Shown piece after piece: positions 47,731 through 56,000 of a stretch of 64,000 nucleotides of DNA. Position 1 is the first letter of the stretch, and each line of letters begins with the position of its first letter. The stretch is from Variovorax sp. PBL-E5 (lineage in GTDB: Bacteria > Pseudomonadota > Gammaproteobacteria > Burkholderiales > Burkholderiaceae_C), in the NCBI RefSeq assembly GCF_901827185.1, contig NZ_LR594671.1:1302001-1366000 (forward strand), written 5' to 3'. The notes under the pieces were generated by a model. It was given only the letters and a program-made list of their open reading frames with translations. It did not search any database and was not told the origin of the DNA. A program made the position numbers and the translations under genes.

Positions 47731-49765
47731 GCAATGCCCTTGTCATCGCGCGTTCCAGTTCGTCCCGGGCAAAGGGCTTGCGCAGCAACTCCCAACCGGG
47801 CGGCGTTTCGAGCAGTTCGACCGAGAATCCCGACATCAGCAGCACGGCCAGGCCGGGTCGCCTCTTGCGTGCTTCGTCGGCCAGCTCGGTCCCCTGCATA
47901 CCAACGCCGAGCGCGATATCGGTCAGCAACAGTCCGACACCCGAGTCGGATGCGAGGGCGATGAGCGCCTGTTGGGCATCGCCGCACGGCAGCACCTCGC
48001 AGCCCATCGATTCCAGAAAGCTCTGAACGACGCTGCGTACCTCGGTATCGTCCTCCACCAGCAGCACGCGCAGCCCTCGCGGCACGCTGCCGCCGGCAAC
48101 GTCCTCGTTGCCATGCTGGCCCCCATCGTCCGGCTCGATGCGCGGCAGGTAGAGCGTGACGGTCGTGCCCTCGCCCGGCGCGCTGTCGAGCCGGATGGCA
48201 CCACGCGATTGCCGTGCGAAGCCGTAGACCGTGGACAGTCCCAACCCGGTGCCGCGTCCGATCTCCTTGGTCGTGAAGAAAGGTTCGAAGGCGCGATCCT
48301 TCACCGCCTGCGGCATTCCGCTACCAGTGTCCACGATGGAGATCGCCACATAACCGGCGGCCGGAGCCTGCGCCATCTCGGCGTCAAGCTCCGGCGGCAG
48401 CTCGCGCTCGGCATGGCATGCGAAGGCCAGCGTGCCGCCTTGCGGCATGGCATCGCGCGAATTGATGGCAATGTTGAGCAGAGCCGATTCCAGCTGGACC
48501 GGATCGGCCAGGCAAAGCACCTGGTCCGTGTCGAGCGTGATGGTGATGCGCTGGTCGAGTGTTCGACGCAGCATGTCGGTCAGCGAATGGAGGAGGGCAC
48601 TGGCGTCGAGCACCACCGGCTGGAGCACCTGCCGCCGCGAGAAGGCAAGCAGCTTGCTCGTGAGTTCTGCGCCGCGTCGCGTCGCGCGCGTGGCGGCACT
48701 GATCAATTGCAGCGCGAATGTGTCGGCGGCGCAGGCGGGCGTCTCTTCGAGTACCTGCAGATTGCCCGAGATCACGGTCAGCAGGTTGTTGAAGTCATGG
48801 GCGATGCCGCCCGTGAGCTGGCCGACGCTTTCGAGCCGCTGCGCATGGTTCAGGGCGTCCTCGCTTTGCGCCCGTTGCAGGACAGTGGCCAGCAGGCTCG
48901 ACAGCGAATCGAGAAAGCGGACCTCGTCCTCGCCGAATCGCCCGGCCGTGCGCGAGCGCACGGCCAGGATGCCGATCACGTGGCCGCGGTCTGCCAGCGG
49001 CACGGAGATCTCGCACGTCATCCCGGCCCGCAGGTAGAGAGCCGGAATCTTGAATCGCTGGTCCCGTGAATAGTCGCCGATCAGCACCGGCTTGCCCTGC
49101 GCGACGACATAGCCTGACGGGGTGTCCGGCTCGTTCGGAATTCGATCCCCGATGGTCTCCTCCGGCAGCAGGCCGACCCCGGATGCGATCCGAAACTCCA
49201 GGCCGCTCGGCTCCAGCAGGAGCACCTTGGCCGTTTCGACCTGAAGCGCGTCCGCCGCGGTCACCGGCACCTGTTCGAGCAGCCGCTGCGTGTGGGGCGC
49301 CTGCACCGCGAGGCGCCCGAACTGCGCCAGGCATTCGGCATAGCGCGCCCGTTGCAGGGCCTGCTTGACCCGGGGATAGGCGCCGACACTGCGAATCGCG
49401 GCCACCACGAACGGCAGGCCATGGTCGTTGAGCGGACTGAGCGCGATCTCGACCATCACCTCGCTGCCATCGCGGCGCTTTGCCACCAGGTCCATCTGCG
49501 TGCCCATCGGGCGTGTGCGCGGCTGATCGGCATACGCGTTGCGGTAGGCCGCATGGCGCGGCCGGATGGCATCGGGGACGAGGACGTCGACCGAGAGTCC
49601 GAGCAGTTCCCGGGCTTCGTAGCCGAGCAGGTCGAGCGCCGCCGGATTGGCCAGCACGATCACGCCATGGAGATCGACCAGCAGCAGCGCATCGGGGTAG
49701 GCAGCGAACAGCGAGCGGAAAACGGTGCCGTCGTCGAAGCCCGGAATGACGGGGCCTTGCGTCAT
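47717..49765 (-). CDS. Hybrid histidine kinase (PAS-GAF-HisKA-HATPase-REC)
   Basis: 682 residues. PAS about 12-130 (AAYPDALLLVDLHGVIVLAN), GAF about 160-300, phosphoacceptor in GGIAHDFNNLLTVISG, ATP site NIAINSRDAMPQGG and GRGTGLGLSTVYGFA, and a receiver about 565-680 with acceptor aspartate in LLLTDIAL. No membrane segments, so it senses a cytoplasmic signal. ATG overlaps the stop of the response regulator gene (TGATG). A much longer open frame extends upstream but has no domain content. Confidence 0.9.
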   Translation of the reverse strand: MTQGPVIPGFDDGTVFRSLFAAYPDALLLVDLHGVIVLANPAALDLLGYEARELLGLSVDVLVPDAIRPRHAAYRNAYADQPRTRPMGTQMDLVAKRRDGSEVMVEIALSPLNDHGLPFVVAAIRSVGAYPRVKQALQRARYAECLAQFGRLAVQAPHTQRLLEQVPVTAADALQVETAKVLLLEPSGLEFRIASGVGLLPEETIGDRIPNEPDTPSGYVVAQGKPVLIGDYSRDQRFKIPALYLRAGMTCEISVPLADRGHVIGILAVRSRTAGRFGEDEVRFLDSLSSLLATVLQRAQSEDALNHAQRLESVGQLTGGIAHDFNNLLTVISGNLQVLEETPACAADTFALQLISAATRATRRGAELTSKLLAFSRRQVLQPVVLDASALLHSLTDMLRRTLDQRITITLDTDQVLCLADPVQLESALLNIAINSRDAMPQGGTLAFACHAERELPPELDAEMAQAPAAGYVAISIVDTGSGMPQAVKDRAFEPFFTTKEIGRGTGLGLSTVYGFARQSRGAIRLDSAPGEGTTVTLYLPRIEPDDGGQHGNEDVAGGSVPRGLRVLLVEDDTEVRSVVQSFLESMGCEVLPCGDAQQALIALASDSGVGLLLTDIALGVGMQGTELADEARKRRPGLAVLLMSGFSVELLETPPGWELLRKPFARDELERAMTRALLTAQ

Positions 49766-50493
49766 CACGCCGTCTCGACGCCGGGAACGAAGAGATAGCC
49801 GGCGCCGCGCACCGACTTGATGATCTGGGGACGCTCCGGATCGGTCTCGAGCTTGCGACGCAATCTTCCGATCTGCACGTCGATGGTCCGGTCGAAGGGC
49901 CCGCTTTCGCGTCCGCGCGTGCTTTCGAGCAGGAAGTCGCGCGACAGCACGCGGCCGGGATGGGTGCTCAGGACATGAAGGAGGTCGAACTCGCCCGAAG
50001 TCAGCGTCACCTCGGCACCGCCGGGCCTGAGCAGCCGTCTCGCGGCCGTGTCGAGTTCCCAGCCCGCGAACTGCAGCAGCGGGCGCGGCGCAGGACGCGA
50101 AACAGGCACGGCCGGTGTCGCCGGCGCGATGCGTCGCAGCACCGCCTTGATGCGTGCAAGCAGTTCGCGCAGGTCGAAGGGCTTGGTCACATAGTCGTCG
50201 GCACCGACCTCGAGGCCGACGACCTTGTCGACCGGGTCGCCACGGCCGGTCACGATCACGAGCCCGCAGTGCCAGTGCTCCCGCAGCTGGCGCGCGATCG
50301 CGAAACCGTCTTCGCCCGGGAGGCCGAGGTCGAGGAGCACGAGCACCGGCGCGTCCTTGCCCATCAATTCGAGCAGCGCCCGCCCCGAGTGCAGCTGGCT
50401 GACGCGATAGCCGTGGCTGCCCAGGTAGTTGGCCAGCAGGAGCGTGATGTCGTGCTCGTCGTCCAGGACGGCAATGTGGGTAAGGTCGGTCAC
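49765..50493 (-). CDS. OmpR-family response regulator
   Basis: About 243 residues: receiver IAVLDDEHDITLLLANYLGS with aspartate in VLLDLGLPGEDG and lysine in YVTKPFDLREL, then a winged helix ending KSVRGAGYLFVPG. The start is either GTG 50493 or GTG 50526; I use the shorter, which fits the receiver N-terminus. Coupled to the hybrid kinase downstream, its likely partner. Confidence 0.9.
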   Translation of the reverse strand: MTDLTHIAVLDDEHDITLLLANYLGSHGYRVSQLHSGRALLELMGKDAPVLVLLDLGLPGEDGFAIARQLREHWHCGLVIVTGRGDPVDKVVGLEVGADDYVTKPFDLRELLARIKAVLRRIAPATPAVPVSRPAPRPLLQFAGWELDTAARRLLRPGGAEVTLTSGEFDLLHVLSTHPGRVLSRDFLLESTRGRESGPFDRTIDVQIGRLRRKLETDPERPQIIKSVRGAGYLFVPGVETA

Positions 50494-50556
50494 CGGGGCA
50501 TGGTAATCGCCCCTCCGGCTGCCCACAATGCCTTCGGAGCACCGGGACGAAAGCCG

Positions 50557-51390
50557 TCAGTGCGCCATCAGCACCGGCACCGTCATCGAATCCAGGACGG
50601 TGAGCGTCGCGCCTCCGAGCACCAGTTCGCGCATACGGCTGTGCCCATAGCAGCCCATGACGATCAGATCGGCGCCGATCTCCGCCGCCAGCGACAGCAG
50701 ATCGTCGCCGGCATGGCGATCCCTGATCTGGCGGTGCTCGTGTGGGTGCGAAATGCCGTGCAGGCGAAGCCACTCGGAAACCTGGACGGGTACCGCCTGC
50801 GTCTCGTCGCCGCTTCCATCGGCGCACACGAGGTGGACCTGCCGCGCTTGCCGAAGAAAAGGCAGGGCGGCAGTGAGCGCACGAGCTGATTCCCGCGTAG
50901 CCTTCCAGGCCACCAGCACCGTCTGCGGCGCGGCCAGGGCCTGACCCGCGAAGGGAATGATGATGGCCGGCCTGCCGCTGTCGACGATGACTGCCTCGGC
51001 GAGGTCGCCGGGAACGTCGAAGCCATCTGCATCCGCCGGATCCCGCTGGCCGAGAACCAGCAGATCGGAGCACAGGGCACGGCGCGTGAAGGTCTCGACG
51101 ACGGGCTCGCCGGACAGTTCCAGCCAGTGGCTTGCGGAGGCGCCGGCCTTGTTCTCGATTTCGAACGAGGCGACCGCGCGGGCCCGATGGTCGGGGTTTA
51201 TTTCCGCAGGCATGGGTACCGACGGCACGCCACCTGCCAGCGGCAGCAGGGGCAGGTAGCGTGGCGCGACCGCGAACAGCGCGGTCAACGAGGCCTGATG
51301 AATGTCCGCGAGTTGACGGGCAAGACGCATGCGGCCCTGTGCGCGTGCCGTGCCATCGAGATGCACGAGGATGGATTTGATGGAGTCCAT
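50557..51390 (-). CDS. Universal stress protein, tandem Usp domains
   Basis: 277 residues, two Usp domains; the first starts DSIKSILVHLDGTARAQGRM, the second ends VMGCYGHSRMRELVLGGATL. Start at ATG 51390. An Fnr box lies 61 bases upstream. It lies immediately upstream of the response regulator gene (gap about 63 bases), so the three may share a transcript. Confidence 0.92.
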   Translation of the reverse strand: MDSIKSILVHLDGTARAQGRMRLARQLADIHQASLTALFAVAPRYLPLLPLAGGVPSVPMPAEINPDHRARAVASFEIENKAGASASHWLELSGEPVVETFTRRALCSDLLVLGQRDPADADGFDVPGDLAEAVIVDSGRPAIIIPFAGQALAAPQTVLVAWKATRESARALTAALPFLRQARQVHLVCADGSGDETQAVPVQVSEWLRLHGISHPHEHRQIRDRHAGDDLLSLAAEIGADLIVMGCYGHSRMRELVLGGATLTVLDSMTVPVLMAH

Positions 51391-51451
51391 GGCGCTCCGC
51401 CCTTCCGGGTTGTGGATGCGGCAAGCGTAGGGGCAAAAAGGGCTCGCCGGC

Positions 51452-51465
51452 TTGACCGGGGTCAA
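51452..51465. promoter_or_regulatory. Fnr operator upstream of usp
   Basis: TTGAC-CGGG-GTCAA, full consensus match, 61 bases before the Usp start on the minus strand. Confidence 0.78.
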
Positions 51466-51521
51466 GTCTCGGCCTTAGGCGGCATCCGCCGGCCCTTTGC
51501 CAGCCGTTTCGGACGTATTCA

Positions 51522-51535
51522 TTGATCTGGATCAG
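51522..51535. promoter_or_regulatory. Fnr operator upstream of orphan kinase
   Basis: TTGAT-CTGG-ATCAG, one mismatch, 69 bases before the kinase start at 51605. With the box at 51452 it forms a divergent pair. Confidence 0.65.
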
Positions 51536-51604
51536 ATCCATCGTTCCGCGGGCGCGAGAGCATGCAGAAAGACCAGCGAGTCGATCCATGCAAAAGGAAC
51601 CCGT

Positions 51605-52414
51605 ATGACACCCAGCTCCGAACCAGATCGTCAGCGCTCGGTGCGCCTCGCGGAACTCGCCGCCCATCTGCAACGTGCACGCGAACAGGAGCGCGCGCAC
51701 TTGGCGCGCGAACTGCATGATGAGCTCGGTGCGATCCTGACCGCCGCCAAACTGGACGTGGCGAGTCTTGGCGCGCGTCTGGGCTCCCTGTCGCCCGACA
51801 TCGCCCGGCGTCTGAAACATCTCGCCGACACCCTCAACAGCGGGATCGCACTCAAGAGCAGGATTGTCGAAGGCCTGTGTCCATCCGCCCTCGCGAACCT
51901 CGGCCTGGTGGCCGCATTGGACATCCTGGCGCGCGACTTCGGGCTCGGCGCCGGCATCGCAATGACCGTGACGCTGGAGGAAGTCGCCTTCGATGCGCCG
52001 ACACAGCTTGCCATCTACCGCCTGGTGCAGGAGTGCCTCACCAATATCGGAAAGTACGCCTGCGCCAGCGAAGCGCAGATCGTCCTGGTCGACTGCAAGC
52101 AGGACGCCATGGTGGCCGTGCTCGACAACGGCAGCGGCTTCGATGTGACCGGTGCGGACTCGTCGCATCACGGCCTGCAGGGGATGCGCCATCGGGTCGA
52201 AACTTGCGGCGGGCGGTTGACGATCACTTCCGCACCGGGCAAGGGAACGCGGATCATGGCGATGCTGCCCAAGGCGCGGGGTCGCGCCGGGAGCGATGCC
52301 TTGGCGCCGGCCTCGTCGCGCGCGGCGGGTCTGGCCTCGGAGGGCGCCGCGCCTGGAACGATCTCCCGCCGCCTGGGGGCAGGCGAGCCGCATGCAAGGC
52401 TCGGAATTTCATAA
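51605..52414 (+). CDS. Soluble NarX-type histidine kinase, no sensor domain
   Basis: 269 residues. HisKA_3 phosphoacceptor in ARELHDELGAILTAAKLD (about residues 35-52), ATP-binding VLDNGSGFDV and HGLQGMRHRVETCGG, and a low-complexity C-terminal tail. There is no input or membrane domain and no NarL-type regulator nearby. It may work with a regulator encoded elsewhere or be controlled only by expression. RBS AAAAGGA. Confidence 0.88.
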   Translation: MTPSSEPDRQRSVRLAELAAHLQRAREQERAHLARELHDELGAILTAAKLDVASLGARLGSLSPDIARRLKHLADTLNSGIALKSRIVEGLCPSALANLGLVAALDILARDFGLGAGIAMTVTLEEVAFDAPTQLAIYRLVQECLTNIGKYACASEAQIVLVDCKQDAMVAVLDNGSGFDVTGADSSHHGLQGMRHRVETCGGRLTITSAPGKGTRIMAMLPKARGRAGSDALAPASSRAAGLASEGAAPGTISRRLGAGEPHARLGIS

Positions 52415-52424
52415 GGAGATGCTC

Positions 52425-52640
52425 ATGACCGGTGCAGCTTTCCCCGTGTCGCAACCCGGCGACGGCTACTGGCGATCCATGCTTGCCTGGCAAGCCCTGC
52501 TCGCGGAGAACCTGATGCGGGTTCAGTGCAGCCAACTCGATATGGCGATGGCTTGGCAGGAGTCTCTGCGTGCAATCCAGCAGGAGATGTGGGACCAGTG
52601 GGTCTGCAGGTTCGGCGGCGGTGTGCCGCTCGACGGCTAG
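52425..52640 (+). CDS. Hypothetical 71-aa protein
   Basis: Begins MTGAAFPVSQPGDGYWRSML after AAGGAG at 6-base spacing. A helical stretch with several W and Q (LAWQALLAENLMRVQCSQ, then MAWQESLRAIQQEMWDQW) is phasin-like in flavour but far too short for a phasin. It starts 10 bases after the kinase gene and is probably cotranscribed. PHA-granule binding is a guess. Confidence 0.6.
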   Translation: MTGAAFPVSQPGDGYWRSMLAWQALLAENLMRVQCSQLDMAMAWQESLRAIQQEMWDQWVCRFGGGVPLDG

Positions 52641-52690
52641 CGTGTGGATGTTCCTGCCGTCTCTCGTGAGCATCGCAACCCGGCTCATCC

Positions 52691-52704
52691 TTGATCGAGC
52701 GCAA
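52691..52704. promoter_or_regulatory. Fnr-like operator (mixed) upstream of hsp20
   Basis: TTGAT-CGAG-CGCAA, 104 bases before the hsp20 reading start. One canonical and one variant half-site. Confidence 0.45.
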
Positions 52705-52808
52705 GGCGCGCAGCCGCGGGATTCCTAGACTCGAGATTGTCGCGATGCGGCTGGCGCATTTCGATTCGCAACGATGTTCAACCCACTGGAGCCCTCCAAA
52801 TAAATGCT

Positions 52809-53162
52809 TTGACCCGTTTCGATCGAATCGAAAATCTTTTCCCCGAAATGATGCGCCGCTGGGCGCGTCCCCTTCAACTGCTGGACGACGTCAGCCTGCC
52901 GGCCGATATCCGCGTCGATGTCAGCGAGAACGACAAGGAATACCTCGTGAGCGCCGAGATTCCCGGTGCCAAGAAGGACCAGGAAGAGAAGCACGGGCGT
53001 TCGCTGGTGAAGGAAACCTATCACGGCAGCGTTTCGCGCGGCTTCACGCTGGCCAGCGATGTCGACGAGAAGGCCGCTGCCGCCAAGCTCGAGGACGGCG
53101 TGCTGCGTCTCACGCTGCCCAAGCGCGAGGGCAGCGCCAGCCGTGTCCTGAAGATTGATTGA
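52809..53162 (+). pseudogene. Hsp20/alpha-crystallin protein with internal deletion
   Basis: The family N-terminus (NALTRFDRIENLFPEMMRR) and C-terminus (DGVLRLTLPKREGSASRVLK) are clear. In the middle, AEIPGAKK joins directly to DQEEKHGRSLVKETY, so about 20-28 residues of the crystallin beta-sandwich (normally EDIRV...GN.VSISAE) are missing in frame, near 52970-52985. The expected start codon reads ATA at 52800; TTG at 52809 or ATG 52737 could replace it. Chaperone function is doubtful. Similar full-length genes occur in lxa-type loci. Confidence 0.72.
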
Positions 53163-53232
53163 ACCCGACATCTGGTTTCGATCGTGGCTTGGCGACTTGC
53201 AGATCGGCTCGTCGCCCGGCCGCGGGCGATGT

Positions 53233-53442
53233 TCAGTTCAACCGGCGAGGTTGCACGTCGGGTCTGGCGACTTCCAGATCTCGGACTGCGCGGGCGTAAA
53301 GGTAGTCGATGCGCCCGCGCTCGCCGAGAGAATCCATGTCGACATGGCCCAGCACGTCGCAGGGAAAGCTGTAGCCGCGACCTCCGGCCCTCAGGGGGCG
53401 AAAGCAGAGTTCGTAGTGGGCGGATGCATGCGAAGCGTTCAT
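53233..53442 (-). CDS. Conserved small protein, unknown
   Basis: 69 residues starting MNASHASAHYELCFRPLRAG after GAGGAG. The middle FPCDVLGHVDMDSLGERGRI and YLYARAVRDLEVARP give a compact soluble protein without membrane segments. I have seen similar short proteins in other betaproteobacteria but know no function. From 53443 to 53759 I see no convincing gene. Confidence 0.65.
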   Translation of the reverse strand: MNASHASAHYELCFRPLRAGGRGYSFPCDVLGHVDMDSLGERGRIDYLYARAVRDLEVARPDVQPRRLN

Positions 53443-53759
53443 CACTGTCTCCTCGATGCGCATTCCGGTTTCTGCATGGGAACGAAGCAGGGGCGATGCG
53501 CAGCCTCAATGTAGGCGCGCCGATTGACGGAACCATCAATGCCGTGCATCGATCGGAAACGCTGCGTGAACCTTCCGTATCGCAGCGTGTCGCAGCAGGC
53601 GATGTCCGGTCGACATGCCTCAGCTCCGGTCGGACTCATGCCGCCCCTGGCGACGCGCCCTCGATTTGCACCGATCTCCTGCGGGAGCAGTCATGAGACA
53701 GCAGCACACGCTTCGATCGTGCCTCCTCGCGCCGCCCGGTCGGGGTCCAGCTGGACGGC

Positions 53760-54113
53760 GTGCCGTGCGCGATGCTGCGCATCACGGAAGACGCTGTCAG
53801 CTATGACGTGATCGCTGATTTCGACGATGTTCCGCCCAAGGATTTCGAGGTGGAACTGGCAGGCAACAAGCTTTACATCCATGTGCATGTCGTGCCGGTC
53901 ACCATTCGCGGTGGACCCGCGATGTGCACGCCGACGCAGTGCAATGCCGAACCAGACAGCCTTTGCCTTGCTTTCGAATGCGCCATCGATGTTGCTGCCT
54001 CGAGCAGGGAGTGCAGCGATGGGATGCTGCACTTGTCGTTGCGCAAGCAAGGATCGCCGCGCGCGCTCCGGCATCCACAGGAACCGCCACCATCCTGTTG
54101 CGCCGGCGCGTGA
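53760..54113 (+). CDS. Divergent Hsp20-like small heat shock protein
   Basis: 117 residues. VSYDVIADFDDVPPKDFEVE and LAGNKLYIHVHV match the first half of an alpha-crystallin domain, and the later DGMLHLSLRKQG matches its closing strand; between them CTPTQCNAEPDSLCLAFECA is unusually cysteine-rich. The start is uncertain (ATG 53760 or 53772) and the region before it looks decayed. Its stop is 4 bases from the convergent dksA-type gene. Possibly a chaperone in decay or a redox-modified variant. Confidence 0.5.
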   Translation: MPCAMLRITEDAVSYDVIADFDDVPPKDFEVELAGNKLYIHVHVVPVTIRGGPAMCTPTQCNAEPDSLCLAFECAIDVAASSRECSDGMLHLSLRKQGSPRALRHPQEPPPSCCAGA

Positions 54114-54117
54114 TGGA

Positions 54118-54492
54118 TCAGCGATGCTGCTGCCTCTCCAACGCGGCTTGGCAGGCAGCGCAGCGAATGGCGGTGGGCTGGGCGAACAGCCGATCGCGTG
54201 GAATCTCCTCGTTGCAATCGGTGCAGATGCCGTAGCGATCGTGCGCGAGGCGCTGCTGCGCCTGTTCGATGTCGTGAAGCCTGGCGCGGTCGATCTGGAT
54301 TTCCGTGAAGCGCACATCGTCGAGGCGCTGCGTTTCGGCTGCGTCCGCGAAGGTCCGAATTTCAGGTTGATTGGCTTCGAGCCCGCCCTGTACGTCGGGG
54401 CCGGCGTTGCGCAGTTCGTCGAGTGCCTGCCTCTTCAGGATCTGCAGTCGTTGCGCGAGAAGGTCGCGATCGGCGGTGCTGAGAGGTTTCAT
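54118..54492 (-). CDS. TraR/DksA-family zinc-finger protein
   Basis: 124 residues. N-terminal coiled coil with acidic tip, then a C4 zinc finger: YGICTDCNEEIPRDRL and AIRCAACQAALE. DksA-like proteins bind RNA polymerase in the secondary channel and tune stringent and stress transcription. Start chosen at ATG 54492, 61 bases from an Fnr box. Confidence 0.88.
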   Translation of the reverse strand: MKPLSTADRDLLAQRLQILKRQALDELRNAGPDVQGGLEANQPEIRTFADAAETQRLDDVRFTEIQIDRARLHDIEQAQQRLAHDRYGICTDCNEEIPRDRLFAQPTAIRCAACQAALERQQHR

Positions 54493-54553
54493 CGGAATGC
54501 ATCGAGAGCAAGAAGAGAGGGTTCGATCATGGCCTGCTGCAGCGCCGGCGGCC

Positions 54554-54567
54554 TTGACATCGGTCAA
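54554..54567. promoter_or_regulatory. Fnr operator upstream of dksA-type gene
   Basis: TTGAC-ATCG-GTCAA, full consensus match, in the gap between the alcohol dehydrogenase end and the dksA-type start. Confidence 0.75.
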
Positions 54568-54588
54568 GCGATGCGGCTGCGCTTGCGA

Positions 54589-55581
54589 TCAGGGCAGCAG
54601 CACCGCCGCGCCTTGCAGTCTGCCGGCGCGCACGTCGGCCAAAGCGTCGTTGGCCTGTTCCAGCGGGTAGGTCGTGACGTGCACCTGCGGCGCCTGCGTC
54701 TGGACGATGTCCAGAAACTCGCGCGCGTCGTCGCGGGTCAGGTTGGCGACCGAGACGATCTGCCGCTCTTCCCACAGCAGCCGGTACGCAAACGAGGGGA
54801 TGTCGCTCATGTGGATGCCGCCGCAGACGACCCGGCCGCCCTTTCGGACGGCGCGCAGCGCGATGGGAACGAGCTCGCCGGCCGGGGCGAAGATGATCGC
54901 CGCATCCAGCGGCTCGGCGGGGAGTTCATCGGACCCTCCGGCCCACACGGCGCCCAGGCGGCGCGCAAAGGCCTGCCCCTGCACGTCGCCGCTTCGCGTG
55001 AACGCGTGGACCTGCCGGCCCTGTGCGCTGGCCACCTGCGCGATCAGGTGGGCCGCGGCGCCGAAGCCATAGAGGCCCAGACGCCGCGCGGATTCGCCCG
55101 CCGCCTTGAGGCTGCGCCAGCCGATCAGCCCGGCGCACAGCAGGGGCGCGATCCGTGCCGGGTCGTGCGCCTGCTGCAGGCCCAGCGGCAGGCAGAAGTC
55201 GGCCTCCGCGACCACATGGCTCGCGAAGCCGCCGTCCCGATGGTAGCCAGTGAAGCGCGGGGCGTCGCACAGGTTCTCTCGGCCGTCGTGGCAGTAGCTG
55301 CAATGCCCGCAGGCATGGCCGAGCCATGGCACGCCCACGCGATCACCGATGCGATGCCTTGTCACTTGCGCACCGAGCGCATCGACCACGCCGACGATCT
55401 CGTGCCCCGGCACGATCGGCAGCGTCGGCAGTGGCAGATCGCCATCGACCACATGCAGATCGGTGCGGCACACGGCGCAGGCCAGTATGCGCAGGCGTAC
55501 CTCGCCGCCCGCGGGCTCGGGCGATGCCCGTTGTGTCAGGCGCAGTGGCTGGCCTGGCGCCTCCAGGACCATGGCGCGCAT
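54589..55581 (-). CDS. Zinc-dependent alcohol dehydrogenase
   Basis: 330 residues of the medium-chain dehydrogenase family. Catalytic zinc region ACAVCRTDLHVVDGD and PGHEIVGVV, structural zinc cysteines CGHCSYCHDGRENLC, and the NAD-binding GLYGFGAAAHLIAQ. Oxidises alcohols or reduces aldehydes with NAD(P). It starts 7 bases after the single-BON gene. A similar dehydrogenase is part of the low-oxygen lxa locus. Confidence 0.92.
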   Translation of the reverse strand: MRAMVLEAPGQPLRLTQRASPEPAGGEVRLRILACAVCRTDLHVVDGDLPLPTLPIVPGHEIVGVVDALGAQVTRHRIGDRVGVPWLGHACGHCSYCHDGRENLCDAPRFTGYHRDGGFASHVVAEADFCLPLGLQQAHDPARIAPLLCAGLIGWRSLKAAGESARRLGLYGFGAAAHLIAQVASAQGRQVHAFTRSGDVQGQAFARRLGAVWAGGSDELPAEPLDAAIIFAPAGELVPIALRAVRKGGRVVCGGIHMSDIPSFAYRLLWEERQIVSVANLTRDDAREFLDIVQTQAPQVHVTTYPLEQANDALADVRAGRLQGAAVLLP

Positions 55582-55588
55582 GGTGCTA

Positions 55589-55879
55589 TCAGGCCGCGCC
55601 GGCCTCGAGCTGTCCGACGCCGCCCGCCGATGCGCTGTCGGAATCGCGCCGGCAAGGCTCGGGCACACCGCGCACGACGAGCTCGTTCACCAGGGTCTTG
55701 ATGCCCTTCACTCGCCGGACGGCGCATTCAACGGCGCGCTTCAGATCGATGCTGACCAGCTGTCCGGTGAGTGTGACCGCGCCGTCCTCGACGCACACGT
55801 CGACGTCCGCGCAGCAAGCCTGCGGGTCCCAGTTCAGCGCGGCAAGCACCTCGTGCCTCAGTTCGATGTCGGGGTTCAT
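55589..55879 (-). CDS. Single BON-domain protein
   Basis: 96 residues with one BON domain (LRHEVLAALNWDPQACCADV, GAVTLTGQLVSIDLK, VKGIKTLVNELVV). No signal peptide. BON domains bind phospholipids or surfaces; the cytoplasmic form is seen in stress loci. The preceding 119 bases hold the remnant of a short-chain dehydrogenase. Confidence 0.88.
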   Translation of the reverse strand: MNPDIELRHEVLAALNWDPQACCADVDVCVEDGAVTLTGQLVSIDLKRAVECAVRRVKGIKTLVNELVVRGVPEPCRRDSDSASAGGVGQLEAGAA

Positions 55880-55998
55880 TGCAATCCTTTCGCAAGTTCG
55901 GGCCCAGGCCATGTACTTCCCGCCGTTGATCGACAGGGTGCCTCGGCCAAGGCCGCGCCGATGCCGGCCGTCCTACCGGTGATCGACGCAACGCGCAT
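55880..55998 (-). pseudogene. Collapsed short-chain dehydrogenase (PhaB-like)
   Basis: An ATG 2 bases after the upstream BON gene's stop starts MRVASITGRTAGIGAALAEA, the nucleotide-binding N-terminus of an SDR such as acetoacetyl-CoA reductase. In another frame a few codons later LSINGGKYMA reads as an SDR C-terminus. Some 200 residues between them are missing. Given phaC close by, PhaB is a plausible ancestor. Confidence 0.65.
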
Positions 55999-56000
55999 GC

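Noticed and set aside
47717..52393. A 1558-codon open frame on the minus strand
   Set aside because: Only its last 682 codons carry domains (the hybrid kinase). The rest runs antisense or out of frame through the response regulator, usp and orphan kinase genes; the overlap TGATG at 49765 marks the true start.
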